The notes below the pieces were generated by a model. It was not told where the DNA came from. It did not search any database and was given only the letters and a program-made list of their open reading frames with translations. 26,713 nt of DNA, from NCBI GenBank assembly GCA_937877565.1, contig CALFJB010000074.1:1-26713 (forward strand). The letters are read 5' to 3'. This DNA comes from an uncultured Selenomonadales bacterium. Lineage in GTDB: Bacteria; Bacillota; Negativicutes; Selenomonadales; Selenomonadaceae. A program made the position numbers and the translations under genes. Below, piece after piece: positions 1-7,399 of the stretch (within the stretch, counting starts at the first letter, position 1; every line of letters starts with the position of its first letter).

Positions 1-1
1 T

Positions 2-1720
2 GTTGACCCAGTGTATGAAAACATCGGAGGAGATTATTATGCTACAGATAAAGGCTATTATTATCTGAACAAAAATAAAATTTATGTACAAATGACAGAT
101 TTTAAAATATGTGTAATTGAACGCAGAATTACATATAACGTTAATGGCACACAAGATGACGAAATACAATTTATGATTTTCGATGATTCAGGTTGGGAGT
201 GCAAAACAACCATTGAATATGACAAGTGGTCAACCCATTTGATAGGCTGGATTAGGGCAAGAGCTCCGACAAGAATTCTGAACTTAACGGAATTTTCTAT
301 ATCATATTTTGAGCAGTTAATGACGTATGTCTTGAAGAACAGTAAATTTCCAACGAAATACTTTGTATCACATTGGGGCTGGGGTGCTTGGGATCCAAAT
401 TCTGGACGTAAGTTTTGGCACGGAGGGCTTGAAGGTTGTAAATCTTCAAAAATACTTACTCCGCATATGGATGAACAAAAAAGACGAATTATTATACTTA
501 GAGAAGCGTTGAATTTTACTGAAATTGGACCGAGAGCCAATGTGCTATTGGTGTATAGTTGTGCGTCTTATACAGATGCCATTTATACTGATGCAGGTCA
601 TTTCTTATCGCATTGTATAATGGTGATAGGTTCAAGCGGAATGCTAAAAACTGCAACAGTACGTGAACTTTTCAATGTATTTACAAAATACCAGGATCGA
701 ATCACTTCAGTACGCAGTACAGAAGCAAGTTTACATGTTATGACGGAAAAAGCCTACGATGACACTCTGGTCATAGACGACTTTAATAGAGAAGGATCAA
801 AATATGAAATTGCGCAAAAAACGAAAAATATTCAAACATTAGTTCGCTCCTATTCCGAAAAGGTATCCCGTTCAAAATATGGCGGAAATGATAACGTCAA
901 GCAATACGCTATACGCGGTGGACTTGTAATAACTGGTGAAACAAACATGACGGGCGAATTAAAGTCCGGCAAGCTACGATACCTAAAACTTGTAATTGCA
1001 GAAAAATTTAATGGCGAATTGCTAAAAAAATATCAGAAGAATCCAACAATAATGCCGTTCTTTTTCAGCGAGTATATACGTTTTTTACAGGCAAACTATC
1101 TTGGCTTAATGGATTTTGTGATTAAACGATTTGATGCATATCGAGAGCAATTTTGCGAATTGCGTGAGCCAAGAATTATAGATGCTGGAGTGCATTTAAA
1201 AATGACGACGCAGATAATGTTAGAATGGTTGAAATCAACAGAAGTGCTAACAGCACAAGAATGTAATTTGTGGCTTGATAATTTTGAAAGAATCTTGTTT
1301 GAGCTATTGCAAAGTCAGAGTAAAGAAGTTCAAACGGAAGATCCCTGTATATTATATGTAAAGCAAATTTTTGAACTATTAAATGCCGGAACAATTGAAC
1401 TGGCACCGAACGTAGAAGCTTATAAGTTGGAAAGAAAAAAGTATATCGGCTATGTAGACGGGGATTTGTTAATGTTCGAGAAAGATAATTTGTATCGAGA
1501 AGTTGTTAACGCCTGTAGAGCTAAGGATGAATATCTAACGATGAGTAGCGATGAAGTTTTGAAAGTATTAAAAGAAAAAGGAATTAGTGCGTGCAATACT
1601 GGAAGTAACCTGCGTAAAGCATCATCGAAGCTGAGTGACCCTAAGAAGGGCATCAGTCGTCCCTTAATGTTAGCGTTGCGAAGATACGTCTGTGAACAAA
1701 TACTCGAAAGTGAAAATTAG
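2..1720 (+). CDS. DUF927-like P-loop ATPase/helicase, 5'-truncated by window edge
   Basis: This looks like the C-terminal part of a DUF927-type or phage/plasmid primase-helicase-like ATPase, probably acting in replication or transfer of a mobile element. The frame is open to the first base, so the gene probably begins outside the window; an in-frame GTG at 11 is the first possible start but has no ribosome site before it. Numbering from that GTG, a Walker A-like loop lies at residues 207-214 (GSSGMLKT, with Leu where Gly is usual before the Lys) and a Walker B-like LVIDDF at 253-258. The roughly 300 residues after that are helical and unassigned. A small gene with a strong ribosome site follows after 10 nt, so the two are probably co-transcribed up to the terminator at 2305. 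The family assignment rests on motif order and general resemblance; an inactive ATPase is possible given the altered P-loop. Confidence 0.6.
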   Translation, partial: VDPVYENIGGDYYATDKGYYYLNKNKIYVQMTDFKICVIERRITYNVNGTQDDEIQFMIFDDSGWECKTTIEYDKWSTHLIGWIRARAPTRILNLTEFSISYFEQLMTYVLKNSKFPTKYFVSHWGWGAWDPNSGRKFWHGGLEGCKSSKILTPHMDEQKRRIIILREALNFTEIGPRANVLLVYSCASYTDAIYTDAGHFLSHCIMVIGSSGMLKTATVRELFNVFTKYQDRITSVRSTEASLHVMTEKAYDDTLVIDDFNREGSKYEIAQKTKNIQTLVRSYSEKVSRSKYGGNDNVKQYAIRGGLVITGETNMTGELKSGKLRYLKLVIAEKFNGELLKKYQKNPTIMPFFFSEYIRFLQANYLGLMDFVIKRFDAYREQFCELREPRIIDAGVHLKMTTQIMLEWLKSTEVLTAQECNLWLDNFERILFELLQSQSKEVQTEDPCILYVKQIFELLNAGTIELAPNVEAYKLERKKYIGYVDGDLLMFEKDNLYREVVNACRAKDEYLTMSSDEVLKVLKEKGISACNTGSNLRKASSKLSDPKKGISRPLMLALRRYVCEQILESEN

Positions 1721-1730
1721 GAGGAAAAAA

Positions 1731-2114
1731 ATGAACAATACAAAACTATTGCCATTAGATAATGGCGCAGTTATTACACCAATGAATCCAACTGCAACTT
1801 ATTTAAGTCCACCCCCAATAGTGCGTTGGTTCAGTATCATTGGGGACAATGGGCTTTGTTTTACCAATAATGATTATTATGTCATATCAGCACTTCGGAA
1901 ATTGGTTTCTTGCGAAATAATGGAAGTAGCCAATGAAACTCAAGCTAAACGATATGCGTATGAGCGGTACGTCGCAAAATTTTTGGGAAAGAACAGTAAT
2001 TTTGGCATCCAAGTGCAGTTACCGATAAACTTGTCGCCAAATACGTTATGGGTAGATAATGATTACGAGATTCGAGAACAAAAATTCAGAACAAACGCTG
2101 AAAATTGCTTTTAG
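1731..2114 (+). CDS. Small hypothetical protein (127 aa)
   Basis: I do not recognise this protein. The start is fixed by a very strong ribosome site (AGGAGG at 1719-1724, 6 nt before the ATG); an earlier in-frame GTG at 1692 lies inside the preceding gene and has no such site. The product is about 127 residues, soluble by composition, with no signal peptide or membrane segment. Its middle part (GDNGLCFTNNDYYVISAL, then a Lys/Arg/Tyr-rich helix) looks like a compact alpha/beta fold. It follows the DUF927-like gene by 10 nt and is the last gene before the terminator at 2305, so it is likely an operon partner of the ATPase. No function is assigned. Confidence 0.7.
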   Translation: MNNTKLLPLDNGAVITPMNPTATYLSPPPIVRWFSIIGDNGLCFTNNDYYVISALRKLVSCEIMEVANETQAKRYAYERYVAKFLGKNSNFGIQVQLPINLSPNTLWVDNDYEIREQKFRTNAENCF

Positions 2115-2304
2115 CATCCAATAATCAAAAGCGATTATAGTTAATTGCAAACAATTAAACAGATCGAAAAAAAATTGTGGTCGACAATTTGTGAGCATGT
2201 ATTGTGTACAAAAGTTTCTGAAATACAGAAAATGAGCCTCGTCAGCTACCAATCATAGCGAATTTACATTTACTAAAAAATTCGGGGCATAATTAATCGC
2301 ATAT

Positions 2305-2337
2305 GCGCAAGGACAATTACGTTCTTGCGCTTTTTTT
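2305..2337 (+). terminator. Intrinsic terminator of the DUF927-like operon
   Basis: A 10-bp stem (GCGCAAGGAC / GTTCTTGCGC, one G-T pair, 6-nt loop) is followed by seven T residues on the + strand. It lies 190 nt after the last + strand gene. The minus-strand side has no T-run, so it terminates the + operon and not the facing excisionase-like gene. Confidence 0.85.
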
Positions 2338-2355
2338 CTTGTCTAAAAGCCGTCC

Positions 2356-2550
2356 TTAAATCCATTTTTGCTGATTAGTTTGTTGCTTTATAAAATCGTC
2401 CAAACTTTCACGCGGGATCTTCCACGCCCGACCGATACGAAAGCTCTTTATCGTTCCGGTCTTTAATAGCTTATATGCCGCGTTTTTGCCTATCATCAAC
2501 GACTCGCAAAGCTCGTCTACCGTTATTAGAATTTGATTATAATTTTCCAT
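2356..2550 (-). CDS. Excisionase-family (MerR-like HTH) DNA-binding protein
   Basis: A 64-residue DNA-binding protein of the excisionase/HTH_17 family (helix-turn-helix domain found in Xis and many small element regulators). The sequence shows the typical order: LITVDELCESLMIGKNAAYKLL (helix-turn-helix), then IKSFRIGRAWKIPRESLDDFI (wing and C-terminal helix). The start at 2550 is chosen because AGGAGAGG sits about 8 nt upstream on the minus strand; an in-frame ATG 42 nt earlier has no such site. It is transcribed divergently from the gene at 2724, across a region holding inverted and direct repeats, so it may regulate that promoter or act as a directionality factor for excision. No integrase gene lies next to it; the only recombinase in the window is the serine recombinase at 6705. 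The family is confident, the role is inferred. Confidence 0.85.
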   Translation of the reverse strand: MENYNQILITVDELCESLMIGKNAAYKLLKTGTIKSFRIGRAWKIPRESLDDFIKQQTNQQKWI

Positions 2551-2588
2551 TTTTAATTCCTCTCCTAAATCTATTACGAATATGTTAT

Positions 2589-2640
2589 TCAATTAACGTT
2601 TACAAACATTTTTGTAATAGTACTTACAGTCAATTAACTT
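2589..2640. promoter_or_regulatory. Divergent control region with inverted and direct repeats
   Basis: The 173-nt gap between the divergent genes at 2550 and 2724 holds a 7-bp inverted repeat with a 4-nt spacer (TTACAAA at 2600-2606, TTTGTAA at 2611-2617). It is flanked by two direct copies of TCAATTAAC (2589-2597 and 2629-2637). This is operator-like spacing; the neighbouring excisionase-like protein is the obvious candidate binder. No convincing -35/-10 pair was identified, so the promoters are not placed. Confidence 0.4.
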
Positions 2641-2723
2641 CTTAAGGGATAACTGAAGCACATTTCGATTTAATCAAATAAACATAACAATAAAGAACAA
2701 ATAAAATGCAGGAGGTAGAAAAA

Positions 2724-3185
2724 ATGACAGATAGTAAACTACTTTCATTGACAGAAAATGATTTTTCCGATATAGCTAATATCGCAGGAATGCAAAATCC
2801 CAGAAATCAAACGGTTACTTTGCTAAAAATTGATTTGCCGGATATATTAAGGGCACACGCTGAAACATTAATGGAATTTTATGAGAAGGGGCGAGACAGT
2901 TTAAATCCCACGTCGAACGCTGTTCCTACTTCCACTAGATGTAATTTTCCCAGTACAATTTACACCGGGATTTACGACCGCGTTTCTTATGGCGTGTATG
3001 ACGATTACGATAAATTGTTAAAATCCAAAACCTACTGGAACGCCTCGAGCGTAAAGCAGAAAGAGTTTGAAACGCATGATGCCGCTTTACGATTTGCACG
3101 AACAGGAGTGGCACAATTAAATGGCATTCCGGAAAATGCCATCCCTTCTATGAAATCTCCTGTAAATTGGAGACAAAAAATATAA
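2724..3185 (+). CDS. Hypothetical protein with possible viroplasmin/RNase H1 N-terminal-like domain
   Basis: A 153-residue protein of unknown function. The start at 2724 is set by AGGAGG at 2711-2716; an in-frame ATG at 2706 would precede that site. The N-terminal half (to about residue 75) is helical. The second half, about residues 80-135, has the pattern of the caulimovirus viroplasmin / RNase H1 N-terminal domain: an aromatic-rich strand (TGIYDRVSYGVYDDYD), a segment with Lys and Trp, then KEFETHDAALRFA, matching the family's K-x-F-x-T-x-x-A-L-x-F signature. That domain binds RNA-DNA hybrids or dsRNA, but no RNase H catalytic domain is present. It is divergent from the excisionase-like gene and followed by two terminator-like hairpins. 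The domain call is by eye and moderate in confidence; the gene itself is secure. Confidence 0.65.
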   Translation: MTDSKLLSLTENDFSDIANIAGMQNPRNQTVTLLKIDLPDILRAHAETLMEFYEKGRDSLNPTSNAVPTSTRCNFPSTIYTGIYDRVSYGVYDDYDKLLKSKTYWNASSVKQKEFETHDAALRFARTGVAQLNGIPENAIPSMKSPVNWRQKI

Positions 3186-3226
3186 CCTTTTTTATTTTCT
3201 AGATACCTCTATTGCCAACTTAAACA

Positions 3227-3286
3227 GGGAATACACGTTCCTGCGTGAGTTTTTACCTTGATACACCTTGTATTTCCCGCTTTTTT
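3227..3286 (+). terminator. Long-loop terminator-like hairpin
   Basis: GGGAATACA (3227-3235) can pair with TGTATTTCCC (3269-3278), with one bulge and a loop of about 33 nt, and is followed by a run of six T (3281-3286). It probably terminates the gene ending at 3185. The loop is long, so it may instead be part of a structured leader for the next operon. Confidence 0.45.
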
Positions 3287-3313
3287 CAATTACATACTAT
3301 ATTTTTGAATTCA

Positions 3314-3347
3314 AAAAGCACTGGCAATTTACGCCAGTGCTTTTATT
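3314..3347 (+). terminator. Intrinsic terminator directly upstream of the DUF932 gene
   Basis: A perfect 8-bp stem (GCACTGGC 3318-3325 / GCCAGTGC 3333-3340, 7-nt loop) is preceded by A's and followed by TTTTATTTT. Only 28 nt separate its T-run from the ATG at 3376, leaving little room for a promoter. It therefore either ends upstream transcription with a promoter hidden in 3260-3310, or acts as an attenuator for the DUF932 operon. Confidence 0.8.
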
Positions 3348-3375
3348 TTGGCTATTTTGCAAAGGGGGTTCATCT

Positions 3376-4488
3376 ATGAAACAGGGAAAAACATTACAGG
3401 AGCTGGGACGGGAATTGCAAAGGCAACGCAATAATAGGCAAGACTTTATAGCCGATACTCGTTCCCTTGCAATGGAAACGACGGCATACGGCTCAACGTT
3501 AAATATGATGATAGACGGCAAAACATACGGCTATCAGGTAAGCGACATAGCTCACCAGCAGATAGCGTCGCGGCTTAATATTCCGTATCGTTATTATCAG
3601 AAAATGCAAACAGAAACGCCGGAACTTTTGGACGCCAATGTTAATACGTGGCTGAATAAAAATTCGGAACGTCGTATGATAAGAGTACTTGACGGAAAAG
3701 TTAGAGCGTTTTTGTCAGACCGTTATCGCCGGCTTGATAATCTTGAACTTTGTGCGGCAGTGTTGCCGGTGATACAGGAGATGAAAGGTGCTAACATTGA
3801 ATCTTGCGAAATCACGCCAACTTGTATGTACTTAAAAGTAGTCAACAAAAAGCTGAAGGCAGAAGTTACGGTAGGCGATGTTGTTCAAGCAGGATTTGTA
3901 ATATCAAATTCTGAAGTCGGACTGGGAAGTATGCGCGTAGAACCTTTAATCTTTAGACTGGCTTGCAAAAATGGCTTGATTTGCAAAGATGCTACGCAGA
4001 AGAAATATCACGTAGGAAGGCAAGTTAATGTTTCGGAAGATACTGCATACGAACTGTATTCAGATGAAACGCAGGCACAAGACGACAAGGCGTTTTTCAT
4101 GAAAGTGCAAGACGTGGTACGCTCGGCAGTCGATGAAACACGCTTTATGTTGACGGTGGAAAAAATGCGTGAAACAAAAGAAGTCCCGCTTGGAAAAGAC
4201 CCGATAAAAGCAGTAGAAGTACTTGCGGACAAATTTCAGCTTACGGAAAACGAACGCGGAGATGTTTTGCGCAGATTGTTTATGAGCGGCGACAATTCGC
4301 GTTACGGACTGATTAACGCAGTAACATCGGCAAGTAAACTGGCAAAAACATATGACCGAGCAACGGAACTTGAAAAAATCGGTGGTGAAATTCTTGCGTT
4401 ACCTATTCCACGCAATTTGTTACCGCCGTCTGCAGATGAAGCGTTGGAAATGGCTTTGATGTACGAACACACAATGCAAATTGCATGA
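3376..4488 (+). CDS. DUF932 domain-containing protein
   Basis: A 370-residue protein of the DUF932 (phage/plasmid-like, TIGR03299-related) family, common on phages, plasmids and ICEs, of unproven biochemical function. The family features seen are an N-terminal region ending in YGYQVSDIAHQQIASRLNIP, the segment RAFLSDRYRRLDNLELC at about residues 112-128, and the later RLACKNGLICKDA block. The ATG at 3376 is preceded by GGGGG at 3364-3368; the open frame extends 36 codons further upstream but over a terminator hairpin, so those codons are not coding. The stop overlaps an ATG of the next small gene (ATGA), and a Cas4-like nuclease follows. This grouping suggests a replication/recombination accessory cluster. 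Confidence 0.85.
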   Translation: MKQGKTLQELGRELQRQRNNRQDFIADTRSLAMETTAYGSTLNMMIDGKTYGYQVSDIAHQQIASRLNIPYRYYQKMQTETPELLDANVNTWLNKNSERRMIRVLDGKVRAFLSDRYRRLDNLELCAAVLPVIQEMKGANIESCEITPTCMYLKVVNKKLKAEVTVGDVVQAGFVISNSEVGLGSMRVEPLIFRLACKNGLICKDATQKKYHVGRQVNVSEDTAYELYSDETQAQDDKAFFMKVQDVVRSAVDETRFMLTVEKMRETKEVPLGKDPIKAVEVLADKFQLTENERGDVLRRLFMSGDNSRYGLINAVTSASKLAKTYDRATELEKIGGEILALPIPRNLLPPSADEALEMALMYEHTMQIA

Positions 4489-4502
4489 AAGGATATGAAA
4501 AG

Positions 4503-4787
4503 ATGAGTAGCAGTTATTTTCAGTGCGCAGCATATTCGGACGTTGAATCAACAGTGCGCTATGAAGACAAAGTGATTTACGTAAAGTTTGACGTTAAAAA
4601 TATGAGCGTTCACTTGACGTTCAATCCCGCCCAGATTCTCATTTTTACCAAAAGTTTGAATTTGGTGCTTTCCAAAATTTCCGTTGAAGAAATTACGGGA
4701 GAAAGCAATTACGGCAACATGACCGTTGAAATTACAGTGCCGTCCGAAGAAATTGCAGATGACAATGATGTAGCAAAGACAGCCTAA
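4503..4787 (+). CDS. Small hypothetical protein (94 aa) in DUF932 cluster
   Basis: I do not recognise this protein. It is a 94-residue acidic, beta-rich product with a Val/Ile-alternating middle (VIYVKFDVKNMSVHLTF), without membrane segments. I chose the ATG at 4503 because AAAGGA precedes it by 9 nt; an in-frame ATG at 4485 overlaps the DUF932 stop (ATGA) and would add six residues, so translational coupling is possible. It lies between the DUF932 gene and the Cas4-like nuclease, separated from the latter by a terminator-like hairpin. It may be a partner of one of them; nothing in the sequence says which. Confidence 0.65.
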   Translation: MSSSYFQCAAYSDVESTVRYEDKVIYVKFDVKNMSVHLTFNPAQILIFTKSLNLVLSKISVEEITGESNYGNMTVEITVPSEEIADDNDVAKTA

Positions 4788-4801
4788 AGAAAACTACAAG
4801 C

Positions 4802-4840
4802 AAAGCCCTGAACATTGAAAGGTTTGGGGCTTTTCCTTTT
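4802..4840 (+). terminator. Terminator-like hairpin between small ORF and Cas4-like gene
   Basis: AAAGCCC (4802-4808) pairs with GGGCTTT (4827-4833), possibly extended inside the loop, and is followed by TTTTCCTTTTT. The ribosome site GGAGGTG of the next gene begins only a few nt after it, so it could set a lower level for the downstream genes (intra-operon attenuation). Confidence 0.6.
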
Positions 4841-4858
4841 TGCGGAGGTGAAGAAGAA

Positions 4859-5767
4859 ATGCCAGCAACAAAATTTATATGTCCGGACGGAAAGCGCATT
4901 CGTATTGCAGAATGTTTGAAAGGCTGTCCGAACGAGCAAAGATGTATGTTCCTGCCCACTCTGCGCGCAGTTGGCAACTCCCTTGACAGAAAAATTAGCG
5001 AGCCTACAGTTACTGAACTTATCGCGGGAGTCCGTGAAACATATTTGAAGAAAACGTCGTCCTATGCGGTAGACCCTACAAGTGTACTGTACGCGTTGCA
5101 AGGTCAAGCCATTCATACAATAAATGAAAGAAATACGCAAGGAAATATTTTATCAGAGGAACGCTTAAAAGATGAAGTGACAAGCGGACAGTTCGATTTG
5201 TACGGCAAAATTCTTGATGAAGAGGAAGGCGTACTTGGTGATTTAAAGGTTACGTCGAGTTACAAGCTGATGAAGGCGTTAGGCATTTATAAAGTAGATG
5301 TCCCTACAGGCGAAGTTTATAAAAGTGGTACTAAAAAGGGACAGGTAAAAACTCGGAAAGAATTTCGCTATGACGGTGTTTGTGATTTACTTGATTGGGC
5401 AATACAGCTGAATTACTACCGTATCTTGTTAGAAGAGCAAGGTTTTAAAGTGAAAAGAATGTATATCCAAGCGCTTTGTCGTGATTTTAATCTGCGCATT
5501 GCAACTGAACGCGGAATAACTCAAGCTGTCTATATCATACCAATAAACAAAATAAGTGACTACTGGCTTAAACGTTATTTCACGCACAAGGCAAAACTCC
5601 TGCGCGAAGCCCTAGAGACAAAGACATTACCGCCGATTTGTTCAGTACGTGAACGTTGGAATGACAGAAAATGTTTGGATTATTGCGCAGCACGAGAAAA
5701 TTGCCCGTATGCCCAAAATTTGGAAACTAAAGGAGTTAATGATTATGAGTTCGGAAAAACAGCTTAA
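4859..5767 (+). CDS. Cas4-like PD-(D/E)XK nuclease with cysteine clusters
   Basis: A 302-residue protein of the RecB/Cas4-like PD-(D/E)XK nuclease group. Visible parts are four N-terminal cysteines (C8, C19, C23, C29), H86, the acidic residue D113 in QFDLYG, D128-L-K130 (the D-x-K core), and a motif IV-like QLNYYRI at 183-189. C-terminal cysteines are C261, C272, C276 and C282, with spacing like the Fe-S clusters of Cas4 and AddB. Cas4 proteins are usually near 200 residues with one N-terminal and three C-terminal cysteines, so this is longer and carries extra N-terminal cysteines that may bind Zn. No CRISPR array or cas genes are seen; similar nucleases occur in phage and ICE recombination modules, which fits the DUF932 neighbour. 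The start has GGAGGTG 9 nt upstream. It overlaps the next gene by 23 nt. Confidence 0.75.
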   Translation: MPATKFICPDGKRIRIAECLKGCPNEQRCMFLPTLRAVGNSLDRKISEPTVTELIAGVRETYLKKTSSYAVDPTSVLYALQGQAIHTINERNTQGNILSEERLKDEVTSGQFDLYGKILDEEEGVLGDLKVTSSYKLMKALGIYKVDVPTGEVYKSGTKKGQVKTRKEFRYDGVCDLLDWAIQLNYYRILLEEQGFKVKRMYIQALCRDFNLRIATERGITQAVYIIPINKISDYWLKRYFTHKAKLLREALETKTLPPICSVRERWNDRKCLDYCAARENCPYAQNLETKGVNDYEFGKTA

Positions 5768-6164
5768 AGTCTTTACGCTGAAATATGACGAACACACAAA
5801 CAGCATATCGCCCGGTGTCGCTTATATCAATCCGGCAGATACGTTGCGCGAAATGTACAAGATAATCGGTTGCAGTTGTGTCACTTGTACTGCGATTGAA
5901 ATCAACGGGAAAAAGTATGACGTGTGGAGCGATGATGAAGCGTTGCTCAAATCTAACCCCGTGCCTAATCTTTGCATTGACGATGACATTGTAATTTTCG
6001 GAAATTTGTTGATAGCAAAGAGCAACGAAGAGGGGAAAATGGTAGGCTTGGATAAAGGCGAACCTCAACTTCTATATGCCTTCGCGCAGATTTCAGCAAG
6101 GATATTTGTGCGTATACATTCTTATTGTGAAACCGTCTTTTCAGATTTTATGGAAGTACCATAG
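5745..6164 (+). CDS. DUF3846-like protein
   Basis: A 139-residue protein resembling the DUF3846 family, a small domain frequent on Firmicutes mobile elements with unknown function. The order seen is a beta-strand start (LKVFTLKYD), the NPADTLREMYKIIGC helix, then CIDDDIVIFGNLLIAKSNEEGKMVGLD, which matches the family's conserved 'D-D-x-x-x-x-x-N-E-E-G-K' style end. The ATG at 5745 follows AAAGGAG by 9 nt and overlaps the 3' end of the Cas4-like gene, so the two are coupled. The last 35 residues, after the domain, change in character (aromatic and Cys rich), which could mean the 3' end has been replaced at the junction with the noncoding region that follows. Confidence 0.65.
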   Translation: MSSEKQLKVFTLKYDEHTNSISPGVAYINPADTLREMYKIIGCSCVTCTAIEINGKKYDVWSDDEALLKSNPVPNLCIDDDIVIFGNLLIAKSNEEGKMVGLDKGEPQLLYAFAQISARIFVRIHSYCETVFSDFMEVP

Positions 6165-6477
6165 TTTTTGTGTACGTGAGAAATTGAATGCCATAGTTGC
6201 TTCACTTGTAGTGGACGATAGCACTCCTAATGAAAGATTGTCTGCCATGTCCGTTCTGTCCGCTTGATAAATAACCATTACCTGTCGTGATATTCTATGT
6301 TTAAGACAGACTGTCTAGCGCACAGATTTTTGAGGCTAATTGTTTGCGCAAAATCTCTCTTGAAAAATTTCAGTTGAGCAATTTTTTTAGGCTATCGACC
6401 GAGTAGCGTAAGGCACGGAACAAGTTCTCTCTGTTCTTTATCCTCTACCACACGAATTGCACTAAAAACTATTCAGG
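6165..6477. other. Noncoding stretch, little recognisable
   Basis: About 310 nt without a convincing gene. A 13-bp palindrome, AGACAGACTGTCT (6304-6316), is present. An open frame ending at 6267 (…NERLSAMSVLSA) looks faintly protein-like and may be the tail of a deleted gene, but it has no ribosome site. The stretch probably marks the junction between the accessory cluster and the recombinase module. Confidence 0.4.
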
Positions 6478-6620
6478 GTTTATCAAGCCTTTTGTTGTCT
6501 GTCAAAACTGGTAAATTGGACTTGTGGCATACTTTTTTCACGGACTAGCCGGACTATACGGACAATTTTCTCTATGCCAAAAAAATCCTAATAAAAAGCC
6601 CGTGTAACTGTAAGTTAGCA
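6478..6620 (+). repeat. Left copy of large inverted repeat upstream of the serine recombinase
   Basis: This stretch is repeated in reverse orientation at 25741-26697, where an IS element splits it. The core 6539-6597 is identical over 59 bp to the reverse complement of 25763-25821. Outside the core the copies diverge by substitutions and by homopolymer length (6 T here versus 10 there). The match runs from the TTTATCAAGCCT segment at 6479-6490 to GTTAGCA at 6614-6620. Confidence 0.9.
6541..6567 (+). repeat. Three tandem 9-bp repeats in the inverted-repeat core
   Basis: CGGACTAGC, CGGACTATA and CGGACAATT lie head to tail (consensus CGGACWAnn). They sit inside the 59-bp identical core, upstream of the recombinase promoter, and are present in both inverted copies. 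They could be binding sites of the recombinase or a regulator. Confidence 0.65.
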
Positions 6621-6690
6621 CTTTTGACAAAATCCAACTTTTCTGTTATTATCTTCCTAATTTATTTGTCAAATCTATTTGTCAAAAGTG
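6619..6690 (+). promoter_or_regulatory. Serine recombinase promoter nested in a 13-bp inverted repeat
   Basis: A near-consensus sigma-A promoter is present: TTGACA at 6624-6629, 17 nt, TATTAT at 6647-6652. A perfect 13-bp inverted repeat brackets it: CACTTTTGACAAA (6619-6631, overlapping the -35) and TTTGTCAAAAGTG (6678-6690, just before the gene). This is the layout expected for autoregulation by a resolvase or for recombination sub-sites. It also shows that the open frame upstream of 6705 is promoter, not coding. Confidence 0.75.
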
Positions 6691-6704
6691 ATGGTGTTTT
6701 TACT

Positions 6705-7304
6705 TTGAAATTCGCTTATGCTCGCGTCTCTACTCGTAAACAAGTCCGTGACGGTAATTGGCTTAAGGAACAAATCGAAAAGCTTAATGCTGAAGGCTAC
6801 GACGAATTGGTTATTGAGGAATTTTCTGGCTCTACTACCAATCGACCTCGCTTTGACGCATTGATTCAACGGCTTAATTCTGGCGATTCGCTCATCGTCA
6901 CCAAGCTTGATCGCATTGCTCGTTCTACTGCTCAGGGTTCGGCTTTAATCAATGACTTACTTAACAAAGGCGTCGTTGTGCACATTCTCAATATGGGCAG
7001 GATTGACAACACTCCTACTGGTAAACTTATCACTAATATTTTACTTGCCTTCGCCGAATACGAACGCGATATGATTATCGAACGTACTCAAGCTGGGAAA
7101 GAAATTGCGCGTACCAAAAATGGTTTCCGTGACGGGCGTCCTCCTATTGACCCCAAGCGTAAAGCTTTTGCCGCCGACCTTATTCTTAATCAACATTATT
7201 CCTATAAACAGGTTGAACGCTTAACCGGCTTGTCTCAATCTACTATTTCTCGCGCTGTTCGTGCTATCCGTGCTGAAAATATTCTTTCCCAGAACGACCA
7301 ATAA
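6705..7304 (+). CDS. Serine recombinase (resolvase/invertase family)
   Basis: A 199-residue small serine recombinase, the usual length for Tn3-type resolvases and DNA invertases. These enzymes cut both strands at a crossover site through a 5'-phosphoserine link. Seen features are MKFAYARVST with Arg7 and the catalytic Ser9, KLDRIARS at about 67-74, AFAEYERDMIIERTQAG before the long E-helix, and a C-terminal Hin-type helix-turn-helix (YSYKQVERLTGLSQSTISRAVRAI). The start is a TTG at 6705, because translation there gives the standard family N-terminus and the longer frame runs back over the promoter. No strong ribosome site is visible. The coding strand is pyrimidine-rich like the replication genes at 18403-24617, unlike the defence operon next to it. 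Likely role: plasmid multimer resolution or inversion of flanked DNA. A decayed inverted copy lies at 25631. Confidence 0.92.
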   Translation: MKFAYARVSTRKQVRDGNWLKEQIEKLNAEGYDELVIEEFSGSTTNRPRFDALIQRLNSGDSLIVTKLDRIARSTAQGSALINDLLNKGVVVHILNMGRIDNTPTGKLITNILLAFAEYERDMIIERTQAGKEIARTKNGFRDGRPPIDPKRKAFAADLILNQHYSYKQVERLTGLSQSTISRAVRAIRAENILSQNDQ

Positions 7305-7334
7305 ATTTCTTGTTATAGCAAATGACCTTTTTTG

Positions 7335-7343
7335 TGTTATAAT
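7335..7343 (+). promoter_or_regulatory. Extended -10 promoter of the defence operon
   Basis: TGTTATAAT (TG-n-TATAAT) lies in the 95-nt gap after the recombinase gene, about 57 nt before the ATG at 7400. The -35 region at 17 nt spacing is poor, which is normal for extended -10 promoters. No other gap in the following 10 kb of co-oriented genes is large enough for an obvious promoter. Confidence 0.55.
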
Positions 7344-7399
7344 CAACTCTATTGTATTGAGAAAAATATTTATTCTACGTTTAAAGCTTAGGTGATAAT

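Noticed and set aside
2168..2186. AAATTGT...ACAATTT inverted repeat as an operator
   Set aside because: It lies in the 3' untranslated part of the first operon with no promoter nearby; short AT-rich arms are likely by chance.
6076..6267. 63-codon + strand frame after the DUF3846 gene
   Set aside because: It overlaps the DUF3846 gene and has no ribosome site. The last ~30 codons look faintly protein-like, so a gene tail is possible but not supportable.
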